Assembly (NCBI GenBank): GCA_021204715.1
Contig: JAJPYW010000018.1
Span: forward strand, 1 to 5,529
Direction: 5' to 3'
Length of the DNA stretch: 5,529 nucleotides
DNA from: Prevotellaceae bacterium
Lineage (GTDB): Bacteria > Bacteroidota > Bacteroidia > Bacteroidales > Bacteroidaceae
The notes under the pieces: generated by a model
Databases searched by the model: none
What the model was told of the DNA's origin: nothing
What the model saw: only the letters and a program-made list of their open reading frames with translations
Position numbers and translations under genes: made by a program
Shown here: positions 1 to 5,529 of the stretch, one piece after another
Layout of the letters: every line of letters begins with the position of its first letter
Numbering within the stretch: position 1 is the stretch's first letter

Positions 1-1870
1 CTTGCTCGATGTAGTTTATGAAGGCCTCGTTGAGCATCTTCAACCCGCCGGGTGTGGGGTAGTCGCCGCTGAAATACCAGTCGCCCGGATGGTTGGGGCA
101 CGCTTCGTGCAACCCTTCGAGCGGTTGGTAGACTATCTGTACTTTGGCCTTTGTGCCGGCCGGCGTGAGCAGTTCCACCATCTTGGCGGATATCTCCTCG
201 TCGCTGAAGGGGGCGTATATCTCGCGCACGCAGTTCACCATACGTTCTTTGGGAAGCTCGGCTTGTGCCTTGGCCTTGCGGTAGGCGGCGGCGATGATGT
301 CGCGCCGGTCGTGGTCCTTGAGCAACTCGATGGCTGCCTTGAAAGCGATGAACTCGCTCATGCGCGACATGTCGATGCCATAATAGTCGGGGTAACGCAC
401 CTGCGGGGAGGAGGAGACGATGACAATCTTCTTGGGGCCCAAACGGTCCAAGATGCCGATGATGCTTTGCTTCAAGGTGGTGCCGCGCACAATGCTGTCG
501 TCTATGATGACGAGGTTGTCTTGCCCGGGCACCAAGCTGCCGTAAGTGATGTCGTACACATGCGCCGCCAAGTCGTTGCGGCTGTTGCCTTCGGTGATGA
601 ACGTGCGCAGCTTGATGTCTTTAATGGCCACCTTCTCGCTGCGTATGCGCCGCGAAAGGATGCGCTTCAAGGCTTCGTGGTCGGGGTTGGGGCCGAGGGC
701 GGTGATTTGCCGCGACTTCTCGCTGTTCAGGTATTTGTCCAATCCTTGCAGCATGCCGTAGAAGGCTACTTCGGCGGTGTTGGGAATGAACGAGAAGACC
801 GTGTGGTCTATATCGTTGTTCACCGCACTCAGGATGCGGGGCACCAACTTCTCGCCCAAGAGCTTCCTTTCCTTATATATATCTATGTCGCTGCCGCGGC
901 TGAAGTAGATGCGCTCGAACGAACAGGGCTTTACCCCGCGGGGCGCGTTGATTTGCACCGTCTGCAGCTTGCCCGCGTTGTTGATGAGCAGGGCTTCGCC
1001 CGGCATGAGTTCATTGACCGCTTCGGCCGGGACGTTGAAGGCTGTCTGTATTACCGGACGCTCGCTGGCCACTACCGCCACTTCTTCGTCGCGGTACCAA
1101 AAGGCGGGCCGTATGCCCCACGGGTCGCGTATGGAGAAGGTCTCGCCGCTGCCGGTAAGCCCGCACACCACGTAACCGCCGTCCCAATCCTTGCTCGTGG
1201 TGCGAAGCACGTTGGCCAAGTTGACGTGTTCTTCTATGTAACGGGTAATCCCCGTGCCTTTGAGCCCTTCGGCCACGGCCTTGTTGTAGAGCCGCTCCAC
1301 CTCGCGGTCGAGGCGGTGCCCCACTTGCTCCAAGAGAATGAAACCGTCGGCATACTGGCGCGGATGCTGCCCTATGGCCGTGATGCTGTTGAATATTTCG
1401 TCTACATTCGTCAAGTTGAAGTTGCCGCAAAGCGCCAAGTTGTTGGTGCGCCAGTTGTTGCGGCGCAGGAAAGGATGGACGTAGGTAAGCCCCGACATGC
1501 CCGTGGTGGAGTAACGCAGGTGCCCCATGTACACTTCGCCGGCAAAGGGAAAGTTGCGCTTGGCATAGTCCACGTCGTGCAACTGCCCTTCGGTGAGCCC
1601 CTTGAACGACGCCTGCACCTTTCCGAATATCTCGGTAATGGCACCTGAACCCAAGGCGCGCTCGCGGAACATGTACTCCTCGCCGGGAAGCGCTTCCAGC
1701 TTCACGCATGCCATGCCGGCCCCTTCTTGTCCACGGTTGTGTTGCTTCTCCATCAGCAGGTAGAGTTTGTTCAAACCGTACATCCAAGTGCCGTACCGTT
1801 CTTGGTAATATTCCAACGGCTTGAGCAAGCGTATCAGGGCAACGCCACATTCATGTTTCAATGTTTCCAT
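1..1870 (-). CDS. PurF-like amidophosphoribosyltransferase (class II glutamine amidotransferase plus phosphoribosyltransferase), C-terminus cut by window edge
   Basis: Family role: PurF moves the amide nitrogen of glutamine onto PRPP to give 5-phosphoribosylamine, the first step of purine synthesis, in the cytoplasm. The window holds 623 codons; the reading frame is open at the left edge. The ATG at 1868-1870 is chosen because an in-frame TGA lies nine codons upstream and because it gives METLKHE|CGV, a 7-residue propeptide before catalytic Cys8. The glutaminase domain spans about 8-290, with HNRGQEGAGM (44-53), GHLRYSTTG (116-124, Arg119) and Asp175. The phosphoribosyltransferase domain spans about 315-520, with RTFI (422-425) and the PRPP loop IIDDSIVRGTT (455-465). 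Oddities: the oxyanion-hole motif HNG is LCG (147-149). The protein exceeds the usual 470-505 residues, partly through extra sequence near 58-110. Two Fe-S ligand positions of Bacillus PurF look lost. It lies downstream of glmS on the same strand, 187 bp away. The family call is firm; whether it is the cell's main PurF is not. Confidence 0.9.
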   Translation of the reverse strand, partial: METLKHECGVALIRLLKPLEYYQERYGTWMYGLNKLYLLMEKQHNRGQEGAGMACVKLEALPGEEYMFRERALGSGAITEIFGKVQASFKGLTEGQLHDVDYAKRNFPFAGEVYMGHLRYSTTGMSGLTYVHPFLRRNNWRTNNLALCGNFNLTNVDEIFNSITAIGQHPRQYADGFILLEQVGHRLDREVERLYNKAVAEGLKGTGITRYIEEHVNLANVLRTTSKDWDGGYVVCGLTGSGETFSIRDPWGIRPAFWYRDEEVAVVASERPVIQTAFNVPAEAVNELMPGEALLINNAGKLQTVQINAPRGVKPCSFERIYFSRGSDIDIYKERKLLGEKLVPRILSAVNNDIDHTVFSFIPNTAEVAFYGMLQGLDKYLNSEKSRQITALGPNPDHEALKRILSRRIRSEKVAIKDIKLRTFITEGNSRNDLAAHVYDITYGSLVPGQDNLVIIDDSIVRGTTLKQSIIGILDRLGPKKIVIVSSSPQVRYPDYYGIDMSRMSEFIAFKAAIELLKDHDRRDIIAAAYRKAKAQAELPKERMVNCVREIYAPFSDEEISAKMVELLTPAGTKAKVQIVYQPLEGLHEACPNHPGDWYFSGDYPTPGGLKMLNEAFINYIEQ

Positions 1871-1883
1871 TTCTTTATCTTGT

Positions 1884-1905
1884 AAGGAGCGTTTTCACAC
1901 TCCTC
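1884..1905 (-). other. Stem-loop in the leader of the PurF-like gene
   Basis: Read on the minus strand, GAGGAGTG (1905-1898) pairs with CGCTCCTT (1891-1884) across a TGAAAA loop, giving eight pairs including two G-U. It ends 13 nt before the ATG of the PurF-like gene, so it could affect translation or mRNA stability. On the plus strand the same hairpin is followed by five T's (1906-1910), as a weak terminator would be, but no plus-strand gene ends here. On the minus strand no U-run follows, so it is not a terminator for glmS. Confidence 0.3.
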
Positions 1906-1912
1906 TTTTTCT

Positions 1913-1975
1913 TCATTTATCGGTTAATAATGCTTCTACAGTTATATTATATTCCTTAGCTCGTGCTCTTATCAT
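1913..1975 (-). CDS. Possible 20-codon ORF between glmS and the PurF-like gene (doubtful)
   Basis: A minus-strand ATG at 1973-1975 opens 20 codons ending in TGA at 1913-1915, just before the stem-loop that precedes the PurF-like gene. The peptide begins MIRARAKEYN and ends EALLTDK, with mixed charge and no membrane segment or known domain. It has no consensus promoter, no clear ribosome binding site and no codon run typical of an attenuator peptide. An ORF this short is expected by chance, so it is listed only as a candidate leader peptide. Confidence 0.12.
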   Translation of the reverse strand: MIRARAKEYNITVEALLTDK

Positions 1976-2057
1976 ATCTCTGTCTTATATCCATAAACCC
2001 TTACGTCTTTACGCCCTCGCCGCACCGGCGCCGCTTCCCGAACGGCTTCAAGGCCTC

Positions 2058-3902
2058 CTACTCCACCGTTACCGATTTGGCCAAGTTTCTGGGTTGGTCC
2101 ACATCCATGCCCTTGCACACGGCAATGTGGTAGGCCAACAGCTGCAACGGCAAGGTGGCTATGAGCGGCTCGAGGCACTCGGGCATTTCGGGCAGTTCCA
2201 AACAGGTGTCGGCAATGCGGCTGATCGCCGTGTCGCCACGGGTGACAAGCGCGATGACCTTGCCTTTGCGCGCCTTGATTTCCTGAATGTTGCTCATTAC
2301 CTTCTCGTACAGTCCGTTTTGCGTGGCGATGACCACCACGGGCATCTCGGTGTCTACCAAGGCAATGGGGCCGTGCTTCATTTCGGCGGCCGGATAGCCT
2401 TCGGCATGGATGTAGGAGATTTCTTTGAGTTTCAACGCCCCCTCCAACGCAACGGGATAGGAGTATCCGCGTCCCAAATAGATGAAGTTGTGGGCGTAGG
2501 TGAATATCTTGGCCAACTGGGCGATGCGGTCGTTCAATTGCAGCACTTCCCGCATCTTGTCGGGTATCTTCTGCAACTCGCCCACTATCGACAGGTATTG
2601 GTCCTTGTCGATGGTATGCTTCTCGCGGGCCAACGTGAGCGCCAACATGGTGAGCACCGTTACTTGTCCCGTAAAGGCTTTGGTCGAGGCCACACCTATT
2701 TCGGGCCCCACGTGGATATAGGAACCCGTGTGGGTGGCACGCGGTATGCTCGACCCGATTACGTTGCATATACCATATATAAAGGCGCCTCTCGTCTTGG
2801 CCAATTCCACAGCCGCCAACGTGTCGGCCGTCTCCCCGCTCTGCGAGATGGCGATCACCACATCGTTGCTCCCTATGACGGGGTTGCAATAGCGGAACTC
2901 GCTGGCATACTCCACTTCCACGGGAATACGGCAGAAGGTCTCAATCAAATGCTTTCCTATCAACGCCGCATGCCACGAGGTGCCGCACGCCACAATAATG
3001 AAGCGGTTCGCGGCAAGCAGGCGCTCTTTGTAGTCTATGACGGCCGAAAGCACCACGTTGGTACCTTCCACGTTGATGCGCCCGCGCATGCAGTCGGTGA
3101 TGCAGGCGGGCTGGTCGAATATCTCTTTGAGCATGAAGTGCGGGTATCCGCCCTTTTCGAGCTGTCCCAAGTCCATGGCCACCCTCTGCACTTCATGGGG
3201 ACACTCCACGTTGTTCAAGTTCACCACGCGCAACGCCCCGCCACGGCGGATTACGGCAATCTCCCCGTCATCCAAATAGATCACCCGGTCGGTGTATTCC
3301 ACAATGGGCGTGGCGTCGGAAGCTAAAAAGAACTCCCCCTCTCCGATGCCCACCACCAAGGGGCTGCTCTTGCGGGCGGCGATAATCACGTCGGGGTCTT
3401 CACGGTCTATCACCGCGATGGCATACGCCCCTATCACCTCGCGCAAAGCCAGTTGCACGGCTGTGAGCAGGCTCGTGCGGTGGTTCACTTGGATATACTC
3501 GATGAGCTGCACCAGCACTTCGGTGTCTGTATTGCTGCGGAACGTGAAACCTTTGGCTTGGAGTTTCTCTTTCAGCAAGGCGTAATTCTCGATAATGCCG
3601 TTATGAATCAATGCCAACCGTTCGGAAGAGGAATAGTGCGGGTGGGCGTTTACCGAACAAGGCTCTCCGTGCGTCGCCCAACGGGTGTGGGCAATGCCGA
3701 TATTACCGGAAATATCCTTCCGGGTAACGAAAGTTTCCAAATCAGAGACTTTACCTTTCGTCTTGTAAACGCTCAGTTGCCCGTTGTCATTTATCAATGC
3801 TACACCGGCACTGTCGTAACCACGATACTCCAACCGCTTCAGCCCTTTGATTAGGATGGGATAGGCTTCTTTCGTACCGATATAGCCTACGATTCCACAC
3901 AT
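2058..3902 (-). CDS. glmS: Glutamine--fructose-6-phosphate aminotransferase (isomerizing), complete
   Basis: The enzyme converts fructose-6-phosphate and glutamine to glucosamine-6-phosphate and glutamate. This is the entry step to UDP-GlcNAc for peptidoglycan and lipopolysaccharide, in the cytoplasm. The protein is 614 residues (E. coli 609). The ATG at 3900-3902 is chosen over an in-frame ATG at 3995 because it gives MCGIVGYIG, with catalytic Cys2 exposed once Met is removed, and because the promoter lies between the two starts. Glutaminase domain about 2-230: HTRWATHG (72-79, Arg74), HNG (100-102, oxyanion Asn101) and Asp126. First SIS domain about 290-420: CGTSWHAA (306-313) and SQSGETADT (353-361). 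Second SIS domain about 460-600: Lys491 and Glu494 in LKLKEISYIHAEG, and His510 in MKHGP. The C-terminus is KSVTVE with Lys609. These match E. coli Lys485, Glu488, His504 and Lys603, so the enzyme should be fully active. The leader of about 20 nt is too short for a glmS ribozyme. Confidence 0.98.
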   Translation of the reverse strand: MCGIVGYIGTKEAYPILIKGLKRLEYRGYDSAGVALINDNGQLSVYKTKGKVSDLETFVTRKDISGNIGIAHTRWATHGEPCSVNAHPHYSSSERLALIHNGIIENYALLKEKLQAKGFTFRSNTDTEVLVQLIEYIQVNHRTSLLTAVQLALREVIGAYAIAVIDREDPDVIIAARKSSPLVVGIGEGEFFLASDATPIVEYTDRVIYLDDGEIAVIRRGGALRVVNLNNVECPHEVQRVAMDLGQLEKGGYPHFMLKEIFDQPACITDCMRGRINVEGTNVVLSAVIDYKERLLAANRFIIVACGTSWHAALIGKHLIETFCRIPVEVEYASEFRYCNPVIGSNDVVIAISQSGETADTLAAVELAKTRGAFIYGICNVIGSSIPRATHTGSYIHVGPEIGVASTKAFTGQVTVLTMLALTLAREKHTIDKDQYLSIVGELQKIPDKMREVLQLNDRIAQLAKIFTYAHNFIYLGRGYSYPVALEGALKLKEISYIHAEGYPAAEMKHGPIALVDTEMPVVVIATQNGLYEKVMSNIQEIKARKGKVIALVTRGDTAISRIADTCLELPEMPECLEPLIATLPLQLLAYHIAVCKGMDVDQPRNLAKSVTVE

Positions 3903-3927
3903 GATTGTCCATATTTGTTTTGTGCAG

Positions 3928-3961
3928 CAAAGATAGGGAGAAAAAATGAGAGTAGAACAAA
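3928..3961 (-). promoter_or_regulatory. Bacteroidota-type promoter for glmS
   Basis: On the minus strand TATCTTTG (3935 down to 3928) fits the Bacteroides primary-sigma -7 box TAnnTTTG exactly. A TTTG -33 element lies at 3961-3958, with a 22-nt gap that is slightly longer than usual. The predicted transcription start is near 3924, giving a leader of about 22 nt before the glmS ATG. It also argues against the in-frame ATG at 3995, which would be upstream of the promoter. The call rests on consensus and position only. Confidence 0.7.
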
Positions 3962-3990
3962 ATCGGGAAATTATTAGCGACATTGTGCAT

Positions 3991-4040
3991 AACAAGGCGG
4001 CGACGCCACTCTCGGGATGCCGGCAAGTCAGGAACGAGCA
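3991..4040. other. GC-rich island in the divergent spacer
   Basis: This 50-bp stretch is 64% G+C (32 of 50) next to DNA near 25-30%. It includes a small hairpin, GGCG-GCGA-CGCC at 3996-4007, with a GNRA-type tetraloop. A minus-strand frame runs through it from 4041, but it continues out of frame into glmS and has no recognisable domain, so I do not call it a gene. It could be part of a small RNA, a protein-binding site or a remnant of older coding sequence. Confidence 0.25.
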
Positions 4041-4061
4041 CTAAAGACGTGATAAGAATCT

Positions 4062-4106
4062 TTGTTTAAAAGATATAAAACTTATAGATTGAAACGTTTT
4101 AAACAA
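4062..4106. repeat. 10-bp perfect inverted repeat, possible operator
   Basis: TTGTTTAAAA at 4062-4071 is the exact reverse complement of TTTTAAACAA at 4097-4106, with 25 bp between. The arm centres are 35 bp apart, roughly three helical turns. The pair lies about 100 bp upstream of the gltB -33 element and the same distance upstream of the glmS -33 element. It could be a paired regulator site, or chance in AT-rich DNA. No regulator can be named. Confidence 0.3.
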
Positions 4107-4206
4107 TTAATGCTTTCAATTCATCAACTTTTATCCCAATTATGCAAGCAAATTATAACAACACTATATATTCTTTACATTTTATTCTCAACAACTGCTA
4201 TAAATG

Positions 4207-4238
4207 TTTATCATTATGACACATAATAACTAACTTTG
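4207..4238 (+). promoter_or_regulatory. Bacteroidota-type promoter for gltB
   Basis: TAACTTTG (4231-4238) matches the TAnnTTTG -7 box exactly. A TTTA at 4207-4210 stands in for the -33 TTTG, with a 20-nt gap. The predicted start is near 4241-4242, leaving an A-rich leader of about 54 nt before the ATG at 4296. No Shine-Dalgarno sequence is visible, as is common in this phylum. Confidence 0.7.
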
Positions 4239-4295
4239 CAGCGCATTTTGACACGATATATAGCTATTAACAGAGATTAAAGTAACAATAAATCG

Positions 4296-5529
4296 ATGGA
4301 AAAAGGACTTTTTAACAGCGAAACTAAAACTACGGCCAACGAGAAAGAAACAAACTGCGGGCGGTTTATGCCCAAGCAGTGGGGACTGTACGACGCAGCG
4401 GGTGAACACGACGCCTGCGGTGTGGGCATGATTGTGAACATCCACGGGGAAAAGTCGCATGAATTGGTGGAATCGGCGTTGAAAGTATTGGAGAACATGC
4501 GCCACAGAGGTGCCGAAGGCGCCGACAACAAGACCGGCGACGGCGCGGGCATCATGTTGCAGATACCGCATGAATTCATCCTTCTGCAAGGCATCCCCGT
4601 TCCCGAGAAGGGACGGTATGGCACCGGGCTGCTCTTCCTGCCCAAAGGCGCCAAGGAGCAAGCCTCCATCTTGCGCGTCATCATCGAGGAGATTGAAAAG
4701 GAGGGACTCACGCTCATGCACCTGCGCAACGTGCCCACCTGTCCTGATATTTTGGGCGAGCAGGCGCGTGCCAGCGAGCCCGACATCAAGCAGATCTTCA
4801 TCACCGGATTCACCGACAGCGAAACGGCCGACCGCCGCCTGTACATCATCCGCAAAAGGATAGAGAACAAAATACGCAAGTCGGACATTCCCTCGCGGAG
4901 CGACTTCTACATCGTATCCCTTTCCACCAAGAACATCGTATATAAAGGAATGTTATCGTCGCTGCAACTGCGCAGCTACTTCCCCGACTTGACAAACAAC
5001 TACTTCACCAGCGGATTGGCCTTGGTGCACTCCCGTTTCAGCACCAACACCTTCCCCACTTGGGGATTGGCGCAACCCTTCCGTTTGTTGGCCCACAATG
5101 GTGAAATCAACACCATACGCGGCAACCGCGGCTGGATGGAAGCGCGCGAGACCGTCCTGTCCACCCCCACGTTGGGCGACATCAAAGAGTTGCGTCCCAT
5201 CGTGCAGCCCGGCATGAGCGATTCTGCCTCGTTGGACAACGTGTTGGAGTTCCTTGTCATGTCGGGCTTGAGCCTGCCCCACGCCATGGCCATGCTCATT
5301 CCCGAATCGTTCAACGCCAAGAATCCTATCAGCGAAGACTTGAAATCGTTCTACGAATACCACTCCATCCTCATGGAGCCGTGGGACGGCCCTGCGGCGC
5401 TGCTCTTCAGCGACGGCCGTTATGCCGGCGGCATGCTCGACCGCAACGGCTTGCGCCCCGCCCGCTACCTCATTACCAAGAACGACACCATGGTGGTGGC
5501 CAGTGAAGTGGGCGTCATGGACTTCGAGC
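4296..5529 (+). CDS. gltB: Glutamate synthase large (alpha) subunit, N-terminal 411 residues, continues past right edge
   Basis: The large subunit of glutamate synthase hydrolyses glutamine and passes ammonia through a tunnel to 2-oxoglutarate, giving two glutamates. With the small subunit GltD it forms the GS-GOGAT assimilation route. The window covers almost only the N-terminal glutaminase domain of a protein normally about 1,500 residues long; the FMN/Fe-S synthase and GXGXG domains lie outside. Visible motifs are HDACGVGM (38-45, catalytic Cys41), MRHRGAEGAD (68-77), TGDGAGI (80-86), HSRFSTNTFPTW (245-256, Arg247), LAHNGEINTIRGN (265-277, oxyanion Asn268), DSASLDN (309-315), EPWDGPAALLFSDGRY (361-376) and LDRNGLRPARY (381-391). 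The ATG at 4296 leaves a 40-residue propeptide, close to the 42 of E. coli GltB. An in-frame ATG at 4368 (Met25) would leave 16 and cannot be excluded. The gene is transcribed divergently from glmS. I expect gltD downstream, but it is not in view. Confidence 0.97.
   Translation, partial: MEKGLFNSETKTTANEKETNCGRFMPKQWGLYDAAGEHDACGVGMIVNIHGEKSHELVESALKVLENMRHRGAEGADNKTGDGAGIMLQIPHEFILLQGIPVPEKGRYGTGLLFLPKGAKEQASILRVIIEEIEKEGLTLMHLRNVPTCPDILGEQARASEPDIKQIFITGFTDSETADRRLYIIRKRIENKIRKSDIPSRSDFYIVSLSTKNIVYKGMLSSLQLRSYFPDLTNNYFTSGLALVHSRFSTNTFPTWGLAQPFRLLAHNGEINTIRGNRGWMEARETVLSTPTLGDIKELRPIVQPGMSDSASLDNVLEFLVMSGLSLPHAMAMLIPESFNAKNPISEDLKSFYEYHSILMEPWDGPAALLFSDGRYAGGMLDRNGLRPARYLITKNDTMVVASEVGVMDFE

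Larger units (their letters stand above)
1871..2057 (-). other. 187-bp gap between glmS and the PurF-like gene, no consensus promoter or terminator
   Basis: After the glmS TAG the DNA stays GC-rich for about 60 bp, with only 4-bp stems such as CGCC/GGCG and no following U-run, so no convincing terminator. It then becomes AT-rich up to the next start. I found no TAnnTTTG box on the minus strand. This fits read-through from glmS, but a gap of this size could also hide a promoter of another sigma class. Confidence 0.5.
3903..4295. other. Divergent glmS/gltB intergenic region (393 bp)
   Basis: No credible gene lies here. The left part holds the glmS promoter, then a GC-rich island at about 3991-4040. 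From about 4051 to 4235 the DNA is very AT-rich (4081-4140 is 25% G+C) and contains a 10-bp inverted repeat. The gltB promoter and leader occupy the right end. The two predicted transcription starts are about 317 bp apart, so the promoters do not overlap and a regulator could serve either or both. Confidence 0.8.

Noticed and set aside
2..1648. 548-codon plus-strand ORF antisense to the PurF-like gene
   Set aside because: It is a long open frame caused by GC-rich codon use on the opposite strand. Its translation shows no recognisable domain, whereas the minus frame gives clear PurF motifs throughout.
1884..1910. Plus-strand hairpin plus T5 read as an intrinsic terminator
   Set aside because: No plus-strand gene is upstream, the stem has two G-U pairs and the T-run is short.
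1821..3326. 501-codon plus-strand ORF antisense to glmS, running across the gap
   Set aside because: It overlaps the unmistakable SIS domains of glmS, has no recognisable motif, and has no promoter or terminator of its own.
3903..3995. N-terminal extension of GlmS to the ATG at 3995 (31 extra residues)
   Set aside because: It would bury the catalytic Cys that must be N-terminal, and the predicted transcription start lies downstream of that ATG.
3903..4060. glmS ribozyme or other riboswitch upstream of glmS
   Set aside because: The predicted leader is only about 22 nt and no ribozyme core is visible. The ribozyme is known mainly from Gram-positive bacteria.
4057..4064. AATCTTTG on the plus strand, resembling a -7 box for a small RNA
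   Set aside because: It differs from TAnnTTTG at the first position and lacks a TTTG-like -33 element about 20 bp upstream.
4247..4252. TTGACA, a sigma70 -35-like hexamer upstream of gltB
   Set aside because: No -10 box sits at the right distance, and the Bacteroidota-type TAnnTTTG promoter just upstream explains the gene better.
4230..4888. Minus-strand ORFs of 163 and 203 codons antisense to gltB
   Set aside because: Both lie opposite conserved GltB motifs and contain low-complexity, non-domain sequence.

Overview
The window looks like chromosomal DNA from a member of the Bacteroidota, most likely order Bacteroidales. The protein sequences have a Bacteroides-like character. Both divergent promoters carry the phylum's TAnnTTTG -7 box. 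No start codon has a clear Shine-Dalgarno sequence. Coding DNA is GC-rich, while the gaps between genes are strongly AT-rich. I do not assign a genus.

Layout: (1) 1-1870, minus strand: a long PurF-like amidophosphoribosyltransferase, complete at its N-terminus and cut by the window edge probably close to its C-terminus. (2) 1871-2057: a 187-bp gap with a short stem-loop and a doubtful 20-codon ORF, but no consensus promoter. (3) 2058-3902, minus strand: complete glmS. (4) 3903-4295: a divergent intergenic region holding the glmS promoter, a GC-rich island, a 10-bp inverted repeat and the gltB promoter. (5) 4296-5529, plus strand: the first 411 codons of gltB, the large subunit of glutamate synthase, which runs off the right edge.

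All three genes encode enzymes whose N-terminal domain is a class II (Ntn-type) glutamine amidotransferase. Each has a catalytic cysteine at or near the N-terminus: Cys8 after a 7-residue propeptide in the PurF-like protein, Cys2 in GlmS, and Cys41 after a probable propeptide in GltB. Together they take the amide nitrogen of glutamine into a phosphoribosylamine-type product, glucosamine-6-phosphate and glutamate, so the locus groups glutamine-consuming steps of nitrogen assimilation, cell-wall sugar synthesis and probably purine synthesis.

The most notable observation is in the PurF-like protein. The oxyanion-hole motif His-Asn-Gly, intact in GlmS and GltB next door, reads Leu-Cys-Gly here. 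Its phosphoribosyltransferase motif is well preserved. It also lacks most of the cysteines that bind the Fe-S cluster in Bacillus-type PurF, and it is well over 100 residues longer than ordinary PurF. It may be a diverged paralogue with altered glutaminase activity. I see no mobile element, CRISPR array, tRNA or rRNA, and no new multigene system.
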